Source: Clostridia bacterium
Lineage (GTDB): Bacteria; Bacillota; DTU086
NCBI GenBank assembly: GCA_012523575.1
Contig: JAAYIF010000006.1
Coordinates: 1 to 64,000, forward strand
Reading direction: 5' to 3'
Length of the DNA stretch: 64,000 nucleotides
Made by a program: the position numbers and the translations under genes. Positions 16,476 through 27,930 of this stretch are shown piece by piece (position 1 is the first letter of the stretch; each line of letters begins with the position of its first letter). Below the pieces are notes generated by a model that saw only the letters and a list, made by a program, of their open reading frames with translations, had not been told where the DNA came from and searched no databases.

Positions 16476-17393
16476 ATGAAGACTTTAAAATTTTGGTTTA
16501 AGGCCTTTAGGGCTCATTTTTTCCCTGCGAGTATTATTCCTGTATTCCTAGGAACATTTCTCGCCGGTTATGAAAAAGGTGATATAAACTGGCTTTATTT
16601 TGCCTTGGTTCTCATTAGTGCTCTGGCATGCCATAGCGGTTCAAATTTGATAAACGACTACTATGATCATTTTATTGGTACAGATGAGATCAATGAAAAC
16701 CGCACTGTTTTTAACGGGGGTAGTGGATATATTCAAGGCAAGCTTTTGCCTCCGGAGAAGTTCAAAAGTTTAGCGTTAATAAGCTATGTTATTTCTTTTG
16801 CAGCGGGGCTTATTTTATCCTTTTTCAGCGGGTCTTTTGTATTATTTTTCACCATTGCGGGAATTGCAGCAGGGTATTCCTACAGCGGGTATCCGTTTTT
16901 CGGCTGCCGGGGTATAGGGGAGCTCCTGGTGGGATTGAGCTTCGGCCCACTTATTGTGACGGGAGCTTTTTTTGTGCAGGCGGGGTATATTTCAAGTACG
17001 GCAGTTATTTCTTCCATACCCGTAGGCCTGCTCATCGCAGCGGTATTGTACATTAATCAGTTCCCCGATTACGAAGCGGACGGTTTGTGCGGTAAAAGAA
17101 ATTTAGTGGTACGATTGGGGTTAAATCGTGCCCTGCCTCTCTTTTATGCTCTTGTGTTGGGGGCTTATTCAATCGTTGCTGCTGAAATAATACTTAAGAT
17201 GATACCAGTTTCAGCGGTAGCGGTTTTTCTTACCCTTCCCTTGGCAGTGGGAGCCATGATCACTGCCAAAAACTATTATTTCTGCCCTAAGAAGCTTTTA
17301 CCCGCCAGCATGTTTACCGTGATGACCCATTTGGGATTAATGCTCCTTTTAACGGTGGTCTTTGCCTTGGAGATGCTGGCAGGAAAGAAGTAG
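16476..17393 (+). CDS. MenA/UbiA-family prenyltransferase
   Basis: The 305-residue integral membrane protein has about eight to nine hydrophobic segments and two aspartate-rich motifs, NLINDYYDHFIGTDE and YINQFPDYEADGLCGKRN. These bind the prenyl diphosphate through magnesium. Layout and opening (MKTLKFWFKAFRAHFFPAS) match MenA, 1,4-dihydroxy-2-naphthoate prenyltransferase, which makes demethylmenaquinone. No other menaquinone genes lie nearby, so the acceptor remains unproven. ATG 16476 follows GAAAGGG; ATG 16458 lacks such a site. The last 45 bases overlap a convergent HAD gene. Confidence 0.82.
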   Translation: MKTLKFWFKAFRAHFFPASIIPVFLGTFLAGYEKGDINWLYFALVLISALACHSGSNLINDYYDHFIGTDEINENRTVFNGGSGYIQGKLLPPEKFKSLALISYVISFAAGLILSFFSGSFVLFFTIAGIAAGYSYSGYPFFGCRGIGELLVGLSFGPLIVTGAFFVQAGYISSTAVISSIPVGLLIAAVLYINQFPDYEADGLCGKRNLVVRLGLNRALPLFYALVLGAYSIVAAEIILKMIPVSAVAVFLTLPLAVGAMITAKNYYFCPKKLLPASMFTVMTHLGLMLLLTVVFALEMLAGKK

Positions 17394-18080
17394 TTTTTCA
17401 AGGTCCTCCAATGTTCCTTGATAGTCCCAGCTTATGCTGCCGTTTTTTCTGCTGATAACAAAGTCTTCAACGAGAAAGGTTTTCATACCCATTTTTTTTA
17501 CCACCATGTCTTCTTCAACATCATTTCCCACCATAAGGCAGTTTTCCGGCACTTCATTTATTTTGTCAAGCACTTCTTTGTAGTATTCCAAATGGGGTTT
17601 GCAGAAATGCATATTTTCATAAGTTGTGATGAGATCAAAATCCTCCGGATTTAAGAAAGCCCATCTCATCCTTTCCAGTACGGCTTTTTCCGGGAAAACG
17701 GGATTAGTGGCAAGGACGATTTTAAACCCTTTTCGCTTCACCTTTCTTACCAGTTCTGAGGCCTTGGTATCGGCGGGAATGTCTCTGCCCAGCAGTTTGA
17801 AATCCTTTTCATAAAATTCGTTGACAAGGGGCAACAGTGTTTCTATTTTATCAGGCACCCTTTGGGACATATGCATCCAGAAAACCTCTTCGTTGGTCAT
17901 ACGGGAATTGAGATCCTCTATCATTTTTTCAGTGGCATAAAATAAGTGGTCCAGAAATTCATCGGGCTCCATAACGGCTGATATTTTTTTTGAAAGAGCT
18001 GCGGTATATTTTTTAAGAAAAGAACGGGTATCGAGGGGAAGAAGGGTACCGTCCAGGTCAAAGAGCACTGCCCTTAGCAA
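17349..18080 (-). CDS. HAD-superfamily hydrolase
   Basis: The 243-residue protein opens MLRAVLFDLDGTLLPLD, motif I with the nucleophile and acid-base aspartates. It continues with VLATNPVFP (motif II Thr), a Lys in the FCKPHLEYYKEVL block and MVGNDVEEDMVVKKMGMKT (motif IV). A helical cap is inserted after motif I, as in subfamily I phosphatases and phosphoglycolate phosphatase relatives. The substrate cannot be inferred. TTG 18080 has AAAGGA nine bases upstream. Its 3' end overlaps the prenyltransferase gene on the opposite strand. Confidence 0.82.
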   Translation of the reverse strand: MLRAVLFDLDGTLLPLDTRSFLKKYTAALSKKISAVMEPDEFLDHLFYATEKMIEDLNSRMTNEEVFWMHMSQRVPDKIETLLPLVNEFYEKDFKLLGRDIPADTKASELVRKVKRKGFKIVLATNPVFPEKAVLERMRWAFLNPEDFDLITTYENMHFCKPHLEYYKEVLDKINEVPENCLMVGNDVEEDMVVKKMGMKTFLVEDFVISRKNGSISWDYQGTLEDLEKLLLSCQHLQGKDHR

Positions 18081-18226
18081 CTAACTTCATCCTTTCGTCT
18101 ATGAAATTTGTTCATGCTCTATGATAACACAATTTATTCCAATTGTCCTATGGACCAATATCTAGGTTCTATATTTTATTTAACGGCAATACAAATAACC
18201 TAGAAACCTTAAGGGGTAAATAAGCA

Positions 18227-19045
18227 ATGCGGGTTACTTTAGTCCGGCTGCGTACTGTTCTGTGTGTACTTTTTTTTCTAATTATTTTAGGTGCTGTTTC
18301 TGCTGTTGCAAGCAGTTTTATCCGTAAAGGTGATATATCTAGTCCCGTTTATTCTGACAATGCCCCAAAGCCGGAAATTATAGGGATTTCTCCAAAGAAT
18401 TACTCTAAGGGCGTATTTATGAATGAGAAAATTATAGTGGAAGCTGATCAGGATATTGCAGAGGCAAAATTTATTGTTTCGGAAGCTAATAAGATAGAGA
18501 AAAAAATAGTGGGAAGGGTTGAAGTAAAGGGAAGAAGGGCTGAATTTACTCCTTTGCATTTGTTGGAACCCAACACATTATACAAAGTTAAAGTTTCCGT
18601 GAAATCTAAAGGAGAAAAATGGAGTGGAACTGCTAAATCAGTTTTTACCACAAAGGATATGGGCAGTGAGCTGTGGGTTGGGGTAAACCTTGGGAAAGTG
18701 CATACAGTGAGAATCTATAAAGGAAATTTTCCCGTTCATATGATGCTTGCTTCCGGGGGCAAGGATGAAAGGGAGAACGTTACTCCCAGGGGTGTTTTTA
18801 GGGTGCAAGACAGGGGGCAGAGCTTTTGGTCAGAACGGTTTCATGAAGGTGCCTATTATTGGGTAAGGGTAAAGGACCAGATATTATTTCATTCAGTGCC
18901 CAAGGATTTCCGGTGGAAAACAAAGGAAGAAGAACATAGAAAATTGGGGCTGCCCGCCAGTCACGGCTGCATTCGTTTGGATGAAAAGGATGCAAAATGG
19001 TTTTATGAAAATATTCCCGAGGGAACGCTGGTGATAATTCATTAA
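18227..19045 (+). CDS. L,D-transpeptidase with SbsA-type Ig-like domain
   Basis: The 272-residue exported or membrane-anchored protein starts with a hydrophobic helix (VLCVLFFLIILGAVSAVASS). Residues ~45-145 form a Big_5/SbsA Ig-like module (PENGxxGIS-type opening, then LLEPNTLYKVKVS). The YkuD catalytic domain occupies ~150-272 with LPASHGCIRLDEKDAKW, in which the Cys of SHGCIR is the nucleophile, and an upstream HSVP. Such enzymes make 3-3 cross-links in peptidoglycan, often in spores or stationary cells. ATG 18227 follows AAGGGG. Confidence 0.88.
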   Translation: MRVTLVRLRTVLCVLFFLIILGAVSAVASSFIRKGDISSPVYSDNAPKPEIIGISPKNYSKGVFMNEKIIVEADQDIAEAKFIVSEANKIEKKIVGRVEVKGRRAEFTPLHLLEPNTLYKVKVSVKSKGEKWSGTAKSVFTTKDMGSELWVGVNLGKVHTVRIYKGNFPVHMMLASGGKDERENVTPRGVFRVQDRGQSFWSERFHEGAYYWVRVKDQILFHSVPKDFRWKTKEEEHRKLGLPASHGCIRLDEKDAKWFYENIPEGTLVIIH

Positions 19046-19087
19046 GGGTATCTGGGACAGCATTTTGAAAAACCGGAGTGATGTTTG

Positions 19088-19672
19088 ATGAATTTTGTTT
19101 TTGGATTTCTTATCATTACCGGGATAATAGTTTCTATGCTTACGGGAAATGTGGATGCTGTAACCAATGCCGCAATATCCTCAGCAAGATCAGCCGTTGA
19201 AAGGGCAGCCAGTCTTGTGGGTATTTTTGCCCTTTGGCTTGGGGTAGCAAAGGTAGCGGAGGATTCAGGTTTTTTACGCATTATTACCCGCATTCTTGAA
19301 CCCTTTGTTCGTTTTTTATTTCCCAGTATACCTAAAGGGCATCCGGCAATGGGTTCAATTTTAATGAATTTTAGCGCCAATCTCTTTGGTTTTGGCAGTG
19401 CAGCCACTCCCTTTGGATTGAAGGCTATGAAAGAGCTTCAACAGCTCAATAGAAAGAAAGAAGAAGCCAGTGAAGCCATGTGCACCTTTCTTGCCATTAA
19501 TGTTTCCAGCATAACTTTTCTTCCTACAACCATCATTGCTCTGCGGATGGAGGCCGGTTCCGCTAATCCCATGGAAATTGTGGGAACTACTTTATTTGCT
19601 ACTTCCGTTTCAACATTAACTGCGGTTTTAGCTGACTATGTTTTTAGAATAATCAACAGAGGGAGGATATAA
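19088..19672 (+). CDS. spmA: Spore maturation protein A
   Basis: This 194-residue membrane protein of the nucleoside-recognition (Gate) family acts with SpmB in spore core dehydration. It has several membrane segments, FALWLGVAKVAEDSG, RFLFPSIPKGHPAMGSILMNF and SANLFGFGSAATPFGLKAMKEL, the last being a strong SpmA signature. ATG 19088 is preferred over an adjacent upstream TTG. spmB starts one base after the stop, so the two are co-translated. Confidence 0.93.
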   Translation: MNFVFGFLIITGIIVSMLTGNVDAVTNAAISSARSAVERAASLVGIFALWLGVAKVAEDSGFLRIITRILEPFVRFLFPSIPKGHPAMGSILMNFSANLFGFGSAATPFGLKAMKELQQLNRKKEEASEAMCTFLAINVSSITFLPTTIIALRMEAGSANPMEIVGTTLFATSVSTLTAVLADYVFRIINRGRI

Positions 19673-19673
19673 G

Positions 19674-20210
19674 TTGCTGATAAAGATATTTGCCGCGGTA
19701 TCCCTTTGGCTCATCCCCTCTTTCCTTCTATTGGTTTTTTTATATTCTGCTGCGTCCGGCATTAAAATATTTGATTCCTTTGTGGAAGGGGCAAAGGAAG
19801 GTTTTTGGCTGGCACTGAGGATCATGCCCTATATAGTTGGGATTTATTTAGCCATAGGTATTTTTCGGGCATCGGGAACCATGGACCTTTTGGCAGAAAT
19901 ACTAAAGCCCATACTTAAAATATCCGGGGTTCCGACAGAGGTACTGCCGCTGTTTATAGTAAAGCCCCTATCTGGACCTGCGTCTTTAGGGCTTACCGCC
20001 GATCTCATTGAGCGGTACGGGCCCGATTCCTTTGTTGGACGCCTTGCTTCCACTTTGTACGGTAGCAGCGATACTACTTTGTATATATTAACCATCTATT
20101 TTGCTTCCGTTGGAGTAAAAAGGGCCCGCTATTCCCTTCCGGTGGGACTGATGTCCGACGCTGCGGGCTTCTGTGCCGCTGTATATATATGCAATCATGT
20201 ATTTAATTGA
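19674..20210 (+). CDS. spmB: Spore maturation protein B
   Basis: The 178-residue polytopic partner of SpmA contains FVEGAKEGFWLALRIMPYIVG, FIVKPLSGPASLGL and LYGSSDTTLYILTIYFASVGV, all typical of SpmB. TTG 19674 is used, with GGGAGG inside the end of spmA giving tight coupling. Its presence marks the host as an endospore former. Confidence 0.93.
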   Translation: MLIKIFAAVSLWLIPSFLLLVFLYSAASGIKIFDSFVEGAKEGFWLALRIMPYIVGIYLAIGIFRASGTMDLLAEILKPILKISGVPTEVLPLFIVKPLSGPASLGLTADLIERYGPDSFVGRLASTLYGSSDTTLYILTIYFASVGVKRARYSLPVGLMSDAAGFCAAVYICNHVFN

Positions 20211-20217
20211 CTTATTT

Positions 20218-20224
20218 TGTCGAA
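20218..20224 (+). promoter_or_regulatory. Possible Spo0A box
   Basis: TGTCGAA, the exact 0A core, lies between spmB and the first Asp23 gene, about 160 bases before its start. A seven-base match can occur by chance. Confidence 0.25.
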
Positions 20225-20384
20225 TTTGGCTTTGATTGGATAAAACGGCTTATTTTTGAGGTAAATGGCTGATTTTTAGCTAAAGGAGCGGTAGGACATT
20301 TCTTATTGAAAACCTGAAGTTTTGACAGCAGAGGGGCAATAAAATATAATAAGCTCCAATAATTGAAAATGGAGGGATTGGCTT

Positions 20385-20822
20385 TTGGAAACAACAGTGG
20401 AAGAAAGAGGAGAAAAAGAGTATAAGGAATCTATAGAGATAGCAGATGAAGTGATACAGGTAATTGCAGGCATTGCTGCCAGCAAGACCGAAGGGGTAGC
20501 AGCTATGAGCGGCGGTATTACCGACGGTATTGCCAAGCGCCTGGGACGGAAAAATTTGTCCAGAGGGGTAAAGGTGACAGTAAATGAGAAAGGGGCAAAT
20601 ATTGACGTTTATATCATTGCCAAGGCCGGTACAGTGCTAACGGCTTTGTTTAGGGAGGTCCAAAAGAACGTAAAAAATGCTGTAGAAGGAATGACTGGCA
20701 TTACCGTTGAGGAAGTGAATGTATATACCCAGGGACTGTCCTTTGGAAACGAGGAAGATACGGAGGAAGTTGAGGAAGAAAAGTCGGTGGTAGAAGCTGA
20801 AAATAGTGTGGAAGGTGGTTGA
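20385..20822 (+). CDS. Asp23/Gls24 family envelope protein (first copy)
   Basis: The 145-residue protein has the Asp23 core from about residue 15 to 125: EIADEVIQVIAGIAASKTEGV, then VKVTVNEKGANIDVYIIAKAG and a closing helix plus VEEVNVYTQGLSF strand. A Glu-rich tail follows. Asp23/Gls24 proteins associate with the membrane and are linked to envelope stress or division in Firmicutes. TTG 20385 is preceded by GGAGGG. The next gene encodes a second member, an arrangement that suggests a hetero-complex. Confidence 0.82.
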   Translation: METTVEERGEKEYKESIEIADEVIQVIAGIAASKTEGVAAMSGGITDGIAKRLGRKNLSRGVKVTVNEKGANIDVYIIAKAGTVLTALFREVQKNVKNAVEGMTGITVEEVNVYTQGLSFGNEEDTEEVEEEKSVVEAENSVEGG

Positions 20823-20823
20823 T

Positions 20824-21138
20824 TTGGGCGAGGTGCAGGGAAAGTTTGCCATTTCAGACGATGTTATAATATCACTGGTTTCCCATGTGCTGGAGGAAAT
20901 AGAAGGATTAAGCCCTGAAGCATCATCGGGGTTTGCCAGGTGGGGCAAAAAAAGCATCAAGGTGAAGCAGGGGGAACAGGGCATAAACATTGAGGTCCGG
21001 GTAAGAGCAGATTACGGGGTTGCCATACATAAAGTAGCTGAAGAAGCCGTGGAAAAAATTGTTTCTAGGATCAAGGATATTACGGGTTTAAAAGTTTCAG
21101 AAATTAGTATAAGGGTAGAAGGGGTTAATTATGAATAA
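20824..21138 (+). CDS. Asp23/Gls24 family protein (second copy)
   Basis: The ~104-residue product carries the same fold as its neighbour: ISDDVIISLVSHVLEEIEGL, then IKVKQGEQGINIEVRVRADYG, a helix with AVEKIVSRIKDI and a final VSEISIRVEGV strand. It begins directly after the upstream stop codon. TTG 20824 with AAGGTGG just upstream is my choice; GTG 20806 would overlap the first gene. It lacks the acidic tail of the first copy. Confidence 0.78.
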   Translation: MGEVQGKFAISDDVIISLVSHVLEEIEGLSPEASSGFARWGKKSIKVKQGEQGINIEVRVRADYGVAIHKVAEEAVEKIVSRIKDITGLKVSEISIRVEGVNYE

Positions 21139-21284
21139 TGAAAAATGGGGTATCCGCTTTAGCTAGGATGCCTATTTTTTTTGAAAAGAGGTTTTTATTG
21201 GTAATTTAACGGGGATCAATGTAGGAAAAAATATAATTAATAATATTAAAAATAAATTTTTCATTCCTTGGAAGGAGACCCCTT

Positions 21285-21536
21285 ATGAACCAGGTTTGTC
21301 CCGTATGCAACGGTATGGCAGCGCTTCTAATTCAATGTCCGGAATGTGGGAAGCCCATGGAGGATCAGGGGCGTGTAAGGAATTTTTATGGCCCGTACAG
21401 CCCCTATGAAGAAAATCTATGGCCGCAGCTTACGGGATTATCGGGACGGGCTGTATCTTCCAGATGTATTCACTTTCTTTTCTGCAGCCGGTGCCGTATA
21501 GGCAGGAAAAGGGCAGTAAAGAAAATATTAATTTAG
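21285..21536 (+). CDS. Small zinc-ribbon protein
   Basis: The 83-residue product has VCPVCNG and QCPECGKPME in its first 26 residues, a clear two-CxxC zinc ribbon, and a third pair in LFCSRCRIGR near the C-terminus. ATG 21285 follows GGAAGGAG. The end overlaps the convergent YhaM-like gene by four bases. Function is unknown; conserved positions point to a structural zinc site and perhaps nucleic acid contact. Confidence 0.65.
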   Translation: MNQVCPVCNGMAALLIQCPECGKPMEDQGRVRNFYGPYSPYEENLWPQLTGLSGRAVSSRCIHFLFCSRCRIGRKRAVKKILI

Positions 21537-22468
21537 AATGGAAATTTGTCGAATATTTTGATAAATTTTGAATTGGCAGGGGATCTGGTTCCTGCTGCCT
21601 GGTTGATTCTTGCGCTGGTGAGGTCTGCGTGGAAAAGAGCCAGAGCCTCTATTGTTTTTGGGGTTTCAGGGGAGCCCCATTCCCGACAGCCGTGGTGTGA
21701 GAGGATCATATGTCCCAATTCATCTTCCAATTCCTGGGGGAAATTTTTTATTTTTGAAATGCCTCTTAAGAGGATATCCCGACCCAGAACTAAATGGCCG
21801 TGCAGCTTACCCCTTAAGGTTCTTTGAAAGGAAAAACTTTCAATATCGTATTCAATGGTTTTTCCTATATCGTGGAGTAACGCTCCGGCAATAAGTAAAT
21901 CTTTGTTCAAAAAATCAGGAAATATATTGGTAAGGTTTTCGGCTATTGAAGCAACCTCAAGGGTGTGCTCCAGCAGTCCTCCGCGGTAGGCATGGTGGAT
22001 CTTTTTTCCCCCCGGGGCTGCACAGAATATTTCTTTAAAGGAATCATCGAAGAGTTTGTTTAACAGTTCATTAATGTATGGGTTCTCTATTTCATTTATA
22101 TATTGAAGAAGCTTTTCCCACATTAGATCAATGTCACATCCGGTGGTGGGTACAAAATCGGAAATTTCCACTTCGTCAACGGAAACCCTTTCGATTTCAT
22201 GAACGGTTATTTGAAGGCCGTTGTATTTACAGACTGTACCTTTAACAAGAACAATATCATCAATTTCAAATTGAAGATCATAATAAGAAGCATTTTCCCA
22301 AATTCTGCCTTCTATGCATCCCGATCTGTCCTTTAAAATAAGTTTAAGATAGAACTGACCGGCTTTTGAACTTTTGTTTGAGTAAGGTACCAAATTTTTG
22401 GACGCCACCACAAAGCAGCTTTCTACCTTATCACCATTTTTTAAATCAGCAGCATACTGTTTAACCAT
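21533..22468 (-). CDS. yhaM: YhaM-like 3'-5' exoribonuclease (OB fold plus HD domain)
   Basis: The 311-residue protein combines an N-terminal OB-fold nucleic-acid binding part (FYLKLILKDRSGCIEGRIW, DDIVLVKGTVCKYNGLQIT) with an HD-superfamily metal phosphohydrolase domain. The metal ligands are visible in HHAYRGGLLEHTLEV, AGALLHDIGKT, KLHGHLVLG and MILSHHG. This is the YhaM arrangement, which degrades single-stranded RNA or DNA from the 3' end with manganese. AGGAGG lies 14 bases from ATG 22468, rather far; no better start is in frame. Transcribed divergently from the UPF0158 gene. Confidence 0.85.
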   Translation of the reverse strand: MVKQYAADLKNGDKVESCFVVASKNLVPYSNKSSKAGQFYLKLILKDRSGCIEGRIWENASYYDLQFEIDDIVLVKGTVCKYNGLQITVHEIERVSVDEVEISDFVPTTGCDIDLMWEKLLQYINEIENPYINELLNKLFDDSFKEIFCAAPGGKKIHHAYRGGLLEHTLEVASIAENLTNIFPDFLNKDLLIAGALLHDIGKTIEYDIESFSFQRTLRGKLHGHLVLGRDILLRGISKIKNFPQELEDELGHMILSHHGCREWGSPETPKTIEALALFHADLTSARINQAAGTRSPANSKFIKIFDKFPF

Positions 22469-22690
22469 AATAAATGATTTGGCCTCCTAGTTTTGTAATT
22501 CTTAAGGTTCATTAATAACTTCTATTCAAAAAGTCTTTTTCCTTGAAGGCTTATAATATTTTATTTTTTGTTTGGAAAAGGAGAACTACCATCGCAAGGA
22601 AACTTACCGGGTAATGGCAGGAAGAAGCCTATACGAGTAGAACATTATATTGAATGTGCAAGGGAAAGATAATGGAGGTGTTTTTAAGAA

Positions 22691-23125
22691 ATGCGTGAGA
22701 TAAATGTTGATTTTGAAACCATAGTTGGGGCAGTGGCCCATGGTTCGGAAAGCAATCGCTGGTTTCTTGACACTGAAACGGGAAGGGTTTTTTTAATTTC
22801 CGTTGATTTTTATGATGAAGAGCTTACTCTGAAAATGGCTGAAGAAGTTAAACAGAACCCGGAAAGGTATATCCCTCTGCCGTTCCTTACTCAGGAAGAT
22901 TTTTTAGATGAAGTGCGCCTGTATAGCCGTCTTCAGACGGACAACCCTGCTCTGGCAAAACTCCTCGATGAAGCGGTGGAAAAAAAATATACAAGGGCTC
23001 AGGTTAAGAAAATTTTAAATAGGGAGCCGGGACAGGGCAAAAAATTCGGTGACTTTTATATAAACAGGGTTCGTGAGCGGGTGCAGTCATGGCTTGATTA
23101 TCAAGGAATAAAATTGGTGGAATAG
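22691..23125 (+). CDS. UPF0158 family protein
   Basis: The 144-residue soluble protein has the family layout: an N-terminal strand-rich part (NRWFLDTETGRVFLIS), ERYIPLPFLTQEDFLDEVRLY, and a C-terminal FGDFYINRVRERVQSWLDYQGI block. Function is unknown. ATG 22691 is preceded by GGAGGTG a little upstream. The leader before it (22,570-22,690) contains an unexplained purine-rich sequence. Confidence 0.75.
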   Translation: MREINVDFETIVGAVAHGSESNRWFLDTETGRVFLISVDFYDEELTLKMAEEVKQNPERYIPLPFLTQEDFLDEVRLYSRLQTDNPALAKLLDEAVEKKYTRAQVKKILNREPGQGKKFGDFYINRVRERVQSWLDYQGIKLVE

Positions 23126-23142
23126 TTTTGGGGGAAATTGTT

Positions 23143-26143
<3,001 letters not shown>

Positions 26144-26150
26144 AATTATT

Positions 26151-26174
26151 CCTCCTTGCTAGAGGAGGTTTTTT
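26151..26174 (+). terminator. Hairpin between pyrR and pyrK (terminator or attenuator)
   Basis: CCTCCT (26151-26156) pairs with AGGAGG (26163-26168), followed by TTTTTT. This small hairpin lies right after the pyrR stop, 26 bases before pyrK. It is in the position where PyrR-controlled attenuators often lie, but I do not see a clear PyrR anti-antiterminator consensus. Confidence 0.55.
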
Positions 26175-26199
26175 CTATGTTAAAAAGGAGAGAGGGGAA

Positions 26200-26991
26200 A
26201 TGAAGTTAAAGGCTGAGATTGTGGAACATACAAGGAAAGGACATTATTTTCTTCTCAGTTTATATGCACCTGAAATTGCTCGTGTTGCTGAAGCGGGTCA
26301 GTTCGTGAACATTAGATGTGCTAATACCCTGGACCCTTTGCTTAGAAGGCCCTTCAGTTTTTATTCCATTGACAGAGATACCGGAATGATAAAAATCCTG
26401 TATGAAGTGAAGGGAAGGGGCACGGAAATCCTGTCAGGATATCAAGAGGGGGATTTCCTTGACATTATGGGCCCTTTGGGTAGGGGCATTTCTGTGCCGG
26501 AAAAGGGTTCCCAGGTGATACTGGTGGGGGGCGGCGTTGGCAGCGCTCCTATGGCAGCTTTGGCAGAAAAACTCTATAACCATGATATTAAAGAAATTTG
26601 CGTTCTTTTGGGGGCTTCTACCAGGGACAGGTTGATCCCCTTTGAAGTTTTTCAATCCCTTGGGTTGGAAATTTCTGCGGCCACAGAGGATGGCAGCATG
26701 GGATATAAAGGTTTTGTAACGGATCTACTGTTGGAGAATATTGAAAGGTTCAGTAGAGAGAAATGTTTGGTATATGCCTGCGGTCCCAAAGGTATGCTTA
26801 GGGCAACGGCGAAAATATGCAACCAGAGGAAGGTAAGGTGCATTGTTTTGATGGACGCTTTTATGGCATGTGGTGTGGGGGCGTGCCAGAGCTGTGTCCA
26901 TAAGGTTAGGAAGGAAAAGGGAGAAGAGACCTACGTTCGTGTTTGCACTGAAGGTCCCCATTTTGATGCCCGGGAGGTAGTATGGGAATGA
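26200..26991 (+). CDS. pyrK: Dihydroorotate dehydrogenase B, electron transfer subunit
   Basis: The 263-residue flavoprotein passes electrons from PyrD to NAD. FAD binding is in DPLLRRPFSFYS and a GGVGSAPMAALAEKL nucleotide site follows. The C-terminal Fe-S motif CGVGACQSC...CTEGPHF gives the four cysteines of a [2Fe-2S] cluster. ATG 26200 follows GGAGAGAGGGG. Its end overlaps the pyrD start. Presence of PyrK implies the NAD-dependent type 1B enzyme. Confidence 0.93.
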   Translation: MKLKAEIVEHTRKGHYFLLSLYAPEIARVAEAGQFVNIRCANTLDPLLRRPFSFYSIDRDTGMIKILYEVKGRGTEILSGYQEGDFLDIMGPLGRGISVPEKGSQVILVGGGVGSAPMAALAEKLYNHDIKEICVLLGASTRDRLIPFEVFQSLGLEISAATEDGSMGYKGFVTDLLLENIERFSREKCLVYACGPKGMLRATAKICNQRKVRCIVLMDAFMACGVGACQSCVHKVRKEKGEETYVRVCTEGPHFDAREVVWE

Positions 26992-27908
26992 GCGGTGAAG
27001 TGGATTTAAGGGTTGATATAGCGGGAATTAAAATGAAAAATCCTGTAATGACGGCTTCAGGTACATATGGCTTTGGACTGGATTATCTCCAGTACTATGA
27101 CGTTAATGAGCTTGGGGCCGTGGTGGTGAAAAGCATTACAAAAAACAGAAGGGAAGGTAATCCCCCTCCAAGGGTTATAGAAACCCCGGCGGGGGTGCTC
27201 AATTCCATAGGGCTGGCTAATCCCGGTATAGATTGTTTCATTGAGGAAATAATACCGCAGATGGACATTGTTCAGGTTCCTATTATCGTCAGCATAGCAG
27301 GGGATGAAATTGAAGAGTATGTTGAGCTGGCTTCCCGTCTGGACAAACAGGATAGGGTTTCTGCCCTTGAAATAAATATTTCATGTCCCAATGTGGAGAA
27401 AGGGGGACTTGAATTTTCAACCAGTGCAGAGCAGGTTGAGGAACTTACCTCTTCCGTAAGGAAGGCCACAAACCTTCCCATAATAGTGAAGTTATCTCCC
27501 AATGTGACAGACATTGTTGAGATTGCTCAAGCCGCCGCCGCCGGGGGTGCCGATGCTCTGTCCCTAATAAATACGGTTTTAGGAATGGTGATTGACATTC
27601 ATAAAAGAAGACCTATGCTGGGAAACAAGAAAGGGGGATTGGCAGGTCCGGCAATTAGGCCCATTGCAGTGAGAATGGTTTGGGAGGTTTCCCAGGCAGT
27701 GGAAATTCCCGTAATAGGGATGGGGGGAATCTGCACTGCTGAGGATGCTCTGCAGTTTATAATGGCAGGGGCCAGTGCCGTTGCTGTGGGAACGTGGAAT
27801 TTTGTGAATCCCACTGCTCCGGTGGATATAATTAATGGACTGAGGGACTTCTGCTTAAAAGAAGGTATTAAGGAAATTAAAGATTTAATAGGTTGCGCGT
27901 GGAAGTGA
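26988..27908 (+). CDS. pyrD: Dihydroorotate dehydrogenase B, catalytic subunit
   Basis: The 306-residue FMN enzyme oxidises dihydroorotate to orotate in the heterotetramer with PyrK. It is a TIM barrel with ASGTYGFGLDYL near the N-terminus, NISCPNVEKGG holding the catalytic Cys of the class 1B subgroup, KLSPNVTDI and a C-terminal GMGGICTAEDALQFI phosphate site. ATG 26988 has GGAGGT nine bases upstream; ATG 26982 is only three bases from it. It overlaps pyrK, so the two are translationally coupled. Confidence 0.95.
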   Translation: MSGEVDLRVDIAGIKMKNPVMTASGTYGFGLDYLQYYDVNELGAVVVKSITKNRREGNPPPRVIETPAGVLNSIGLANPGIDCFIEEIIPQMDIVQVPIIVSIAGDEIEEYVELASRLDKQDRVSALEINISCPNVEKGGLEFSTSAEQVEELTSSVRKATNLPIIVKLSPNVTDIVEIAQAAAAGGADALSLINTVLGMVIDIHKRRPMLGNKKGGLAGPAIRPIAVRMVWEVSQAVEIPVIGMGGICTAEDALQFIMAGASAVAVGTWNFVNPTAPVDIINGLRDFCLKEGIKEIKDLIGCAWK

Positions 27909-27930
27909 AATAATGGGGGGATATAACAAA

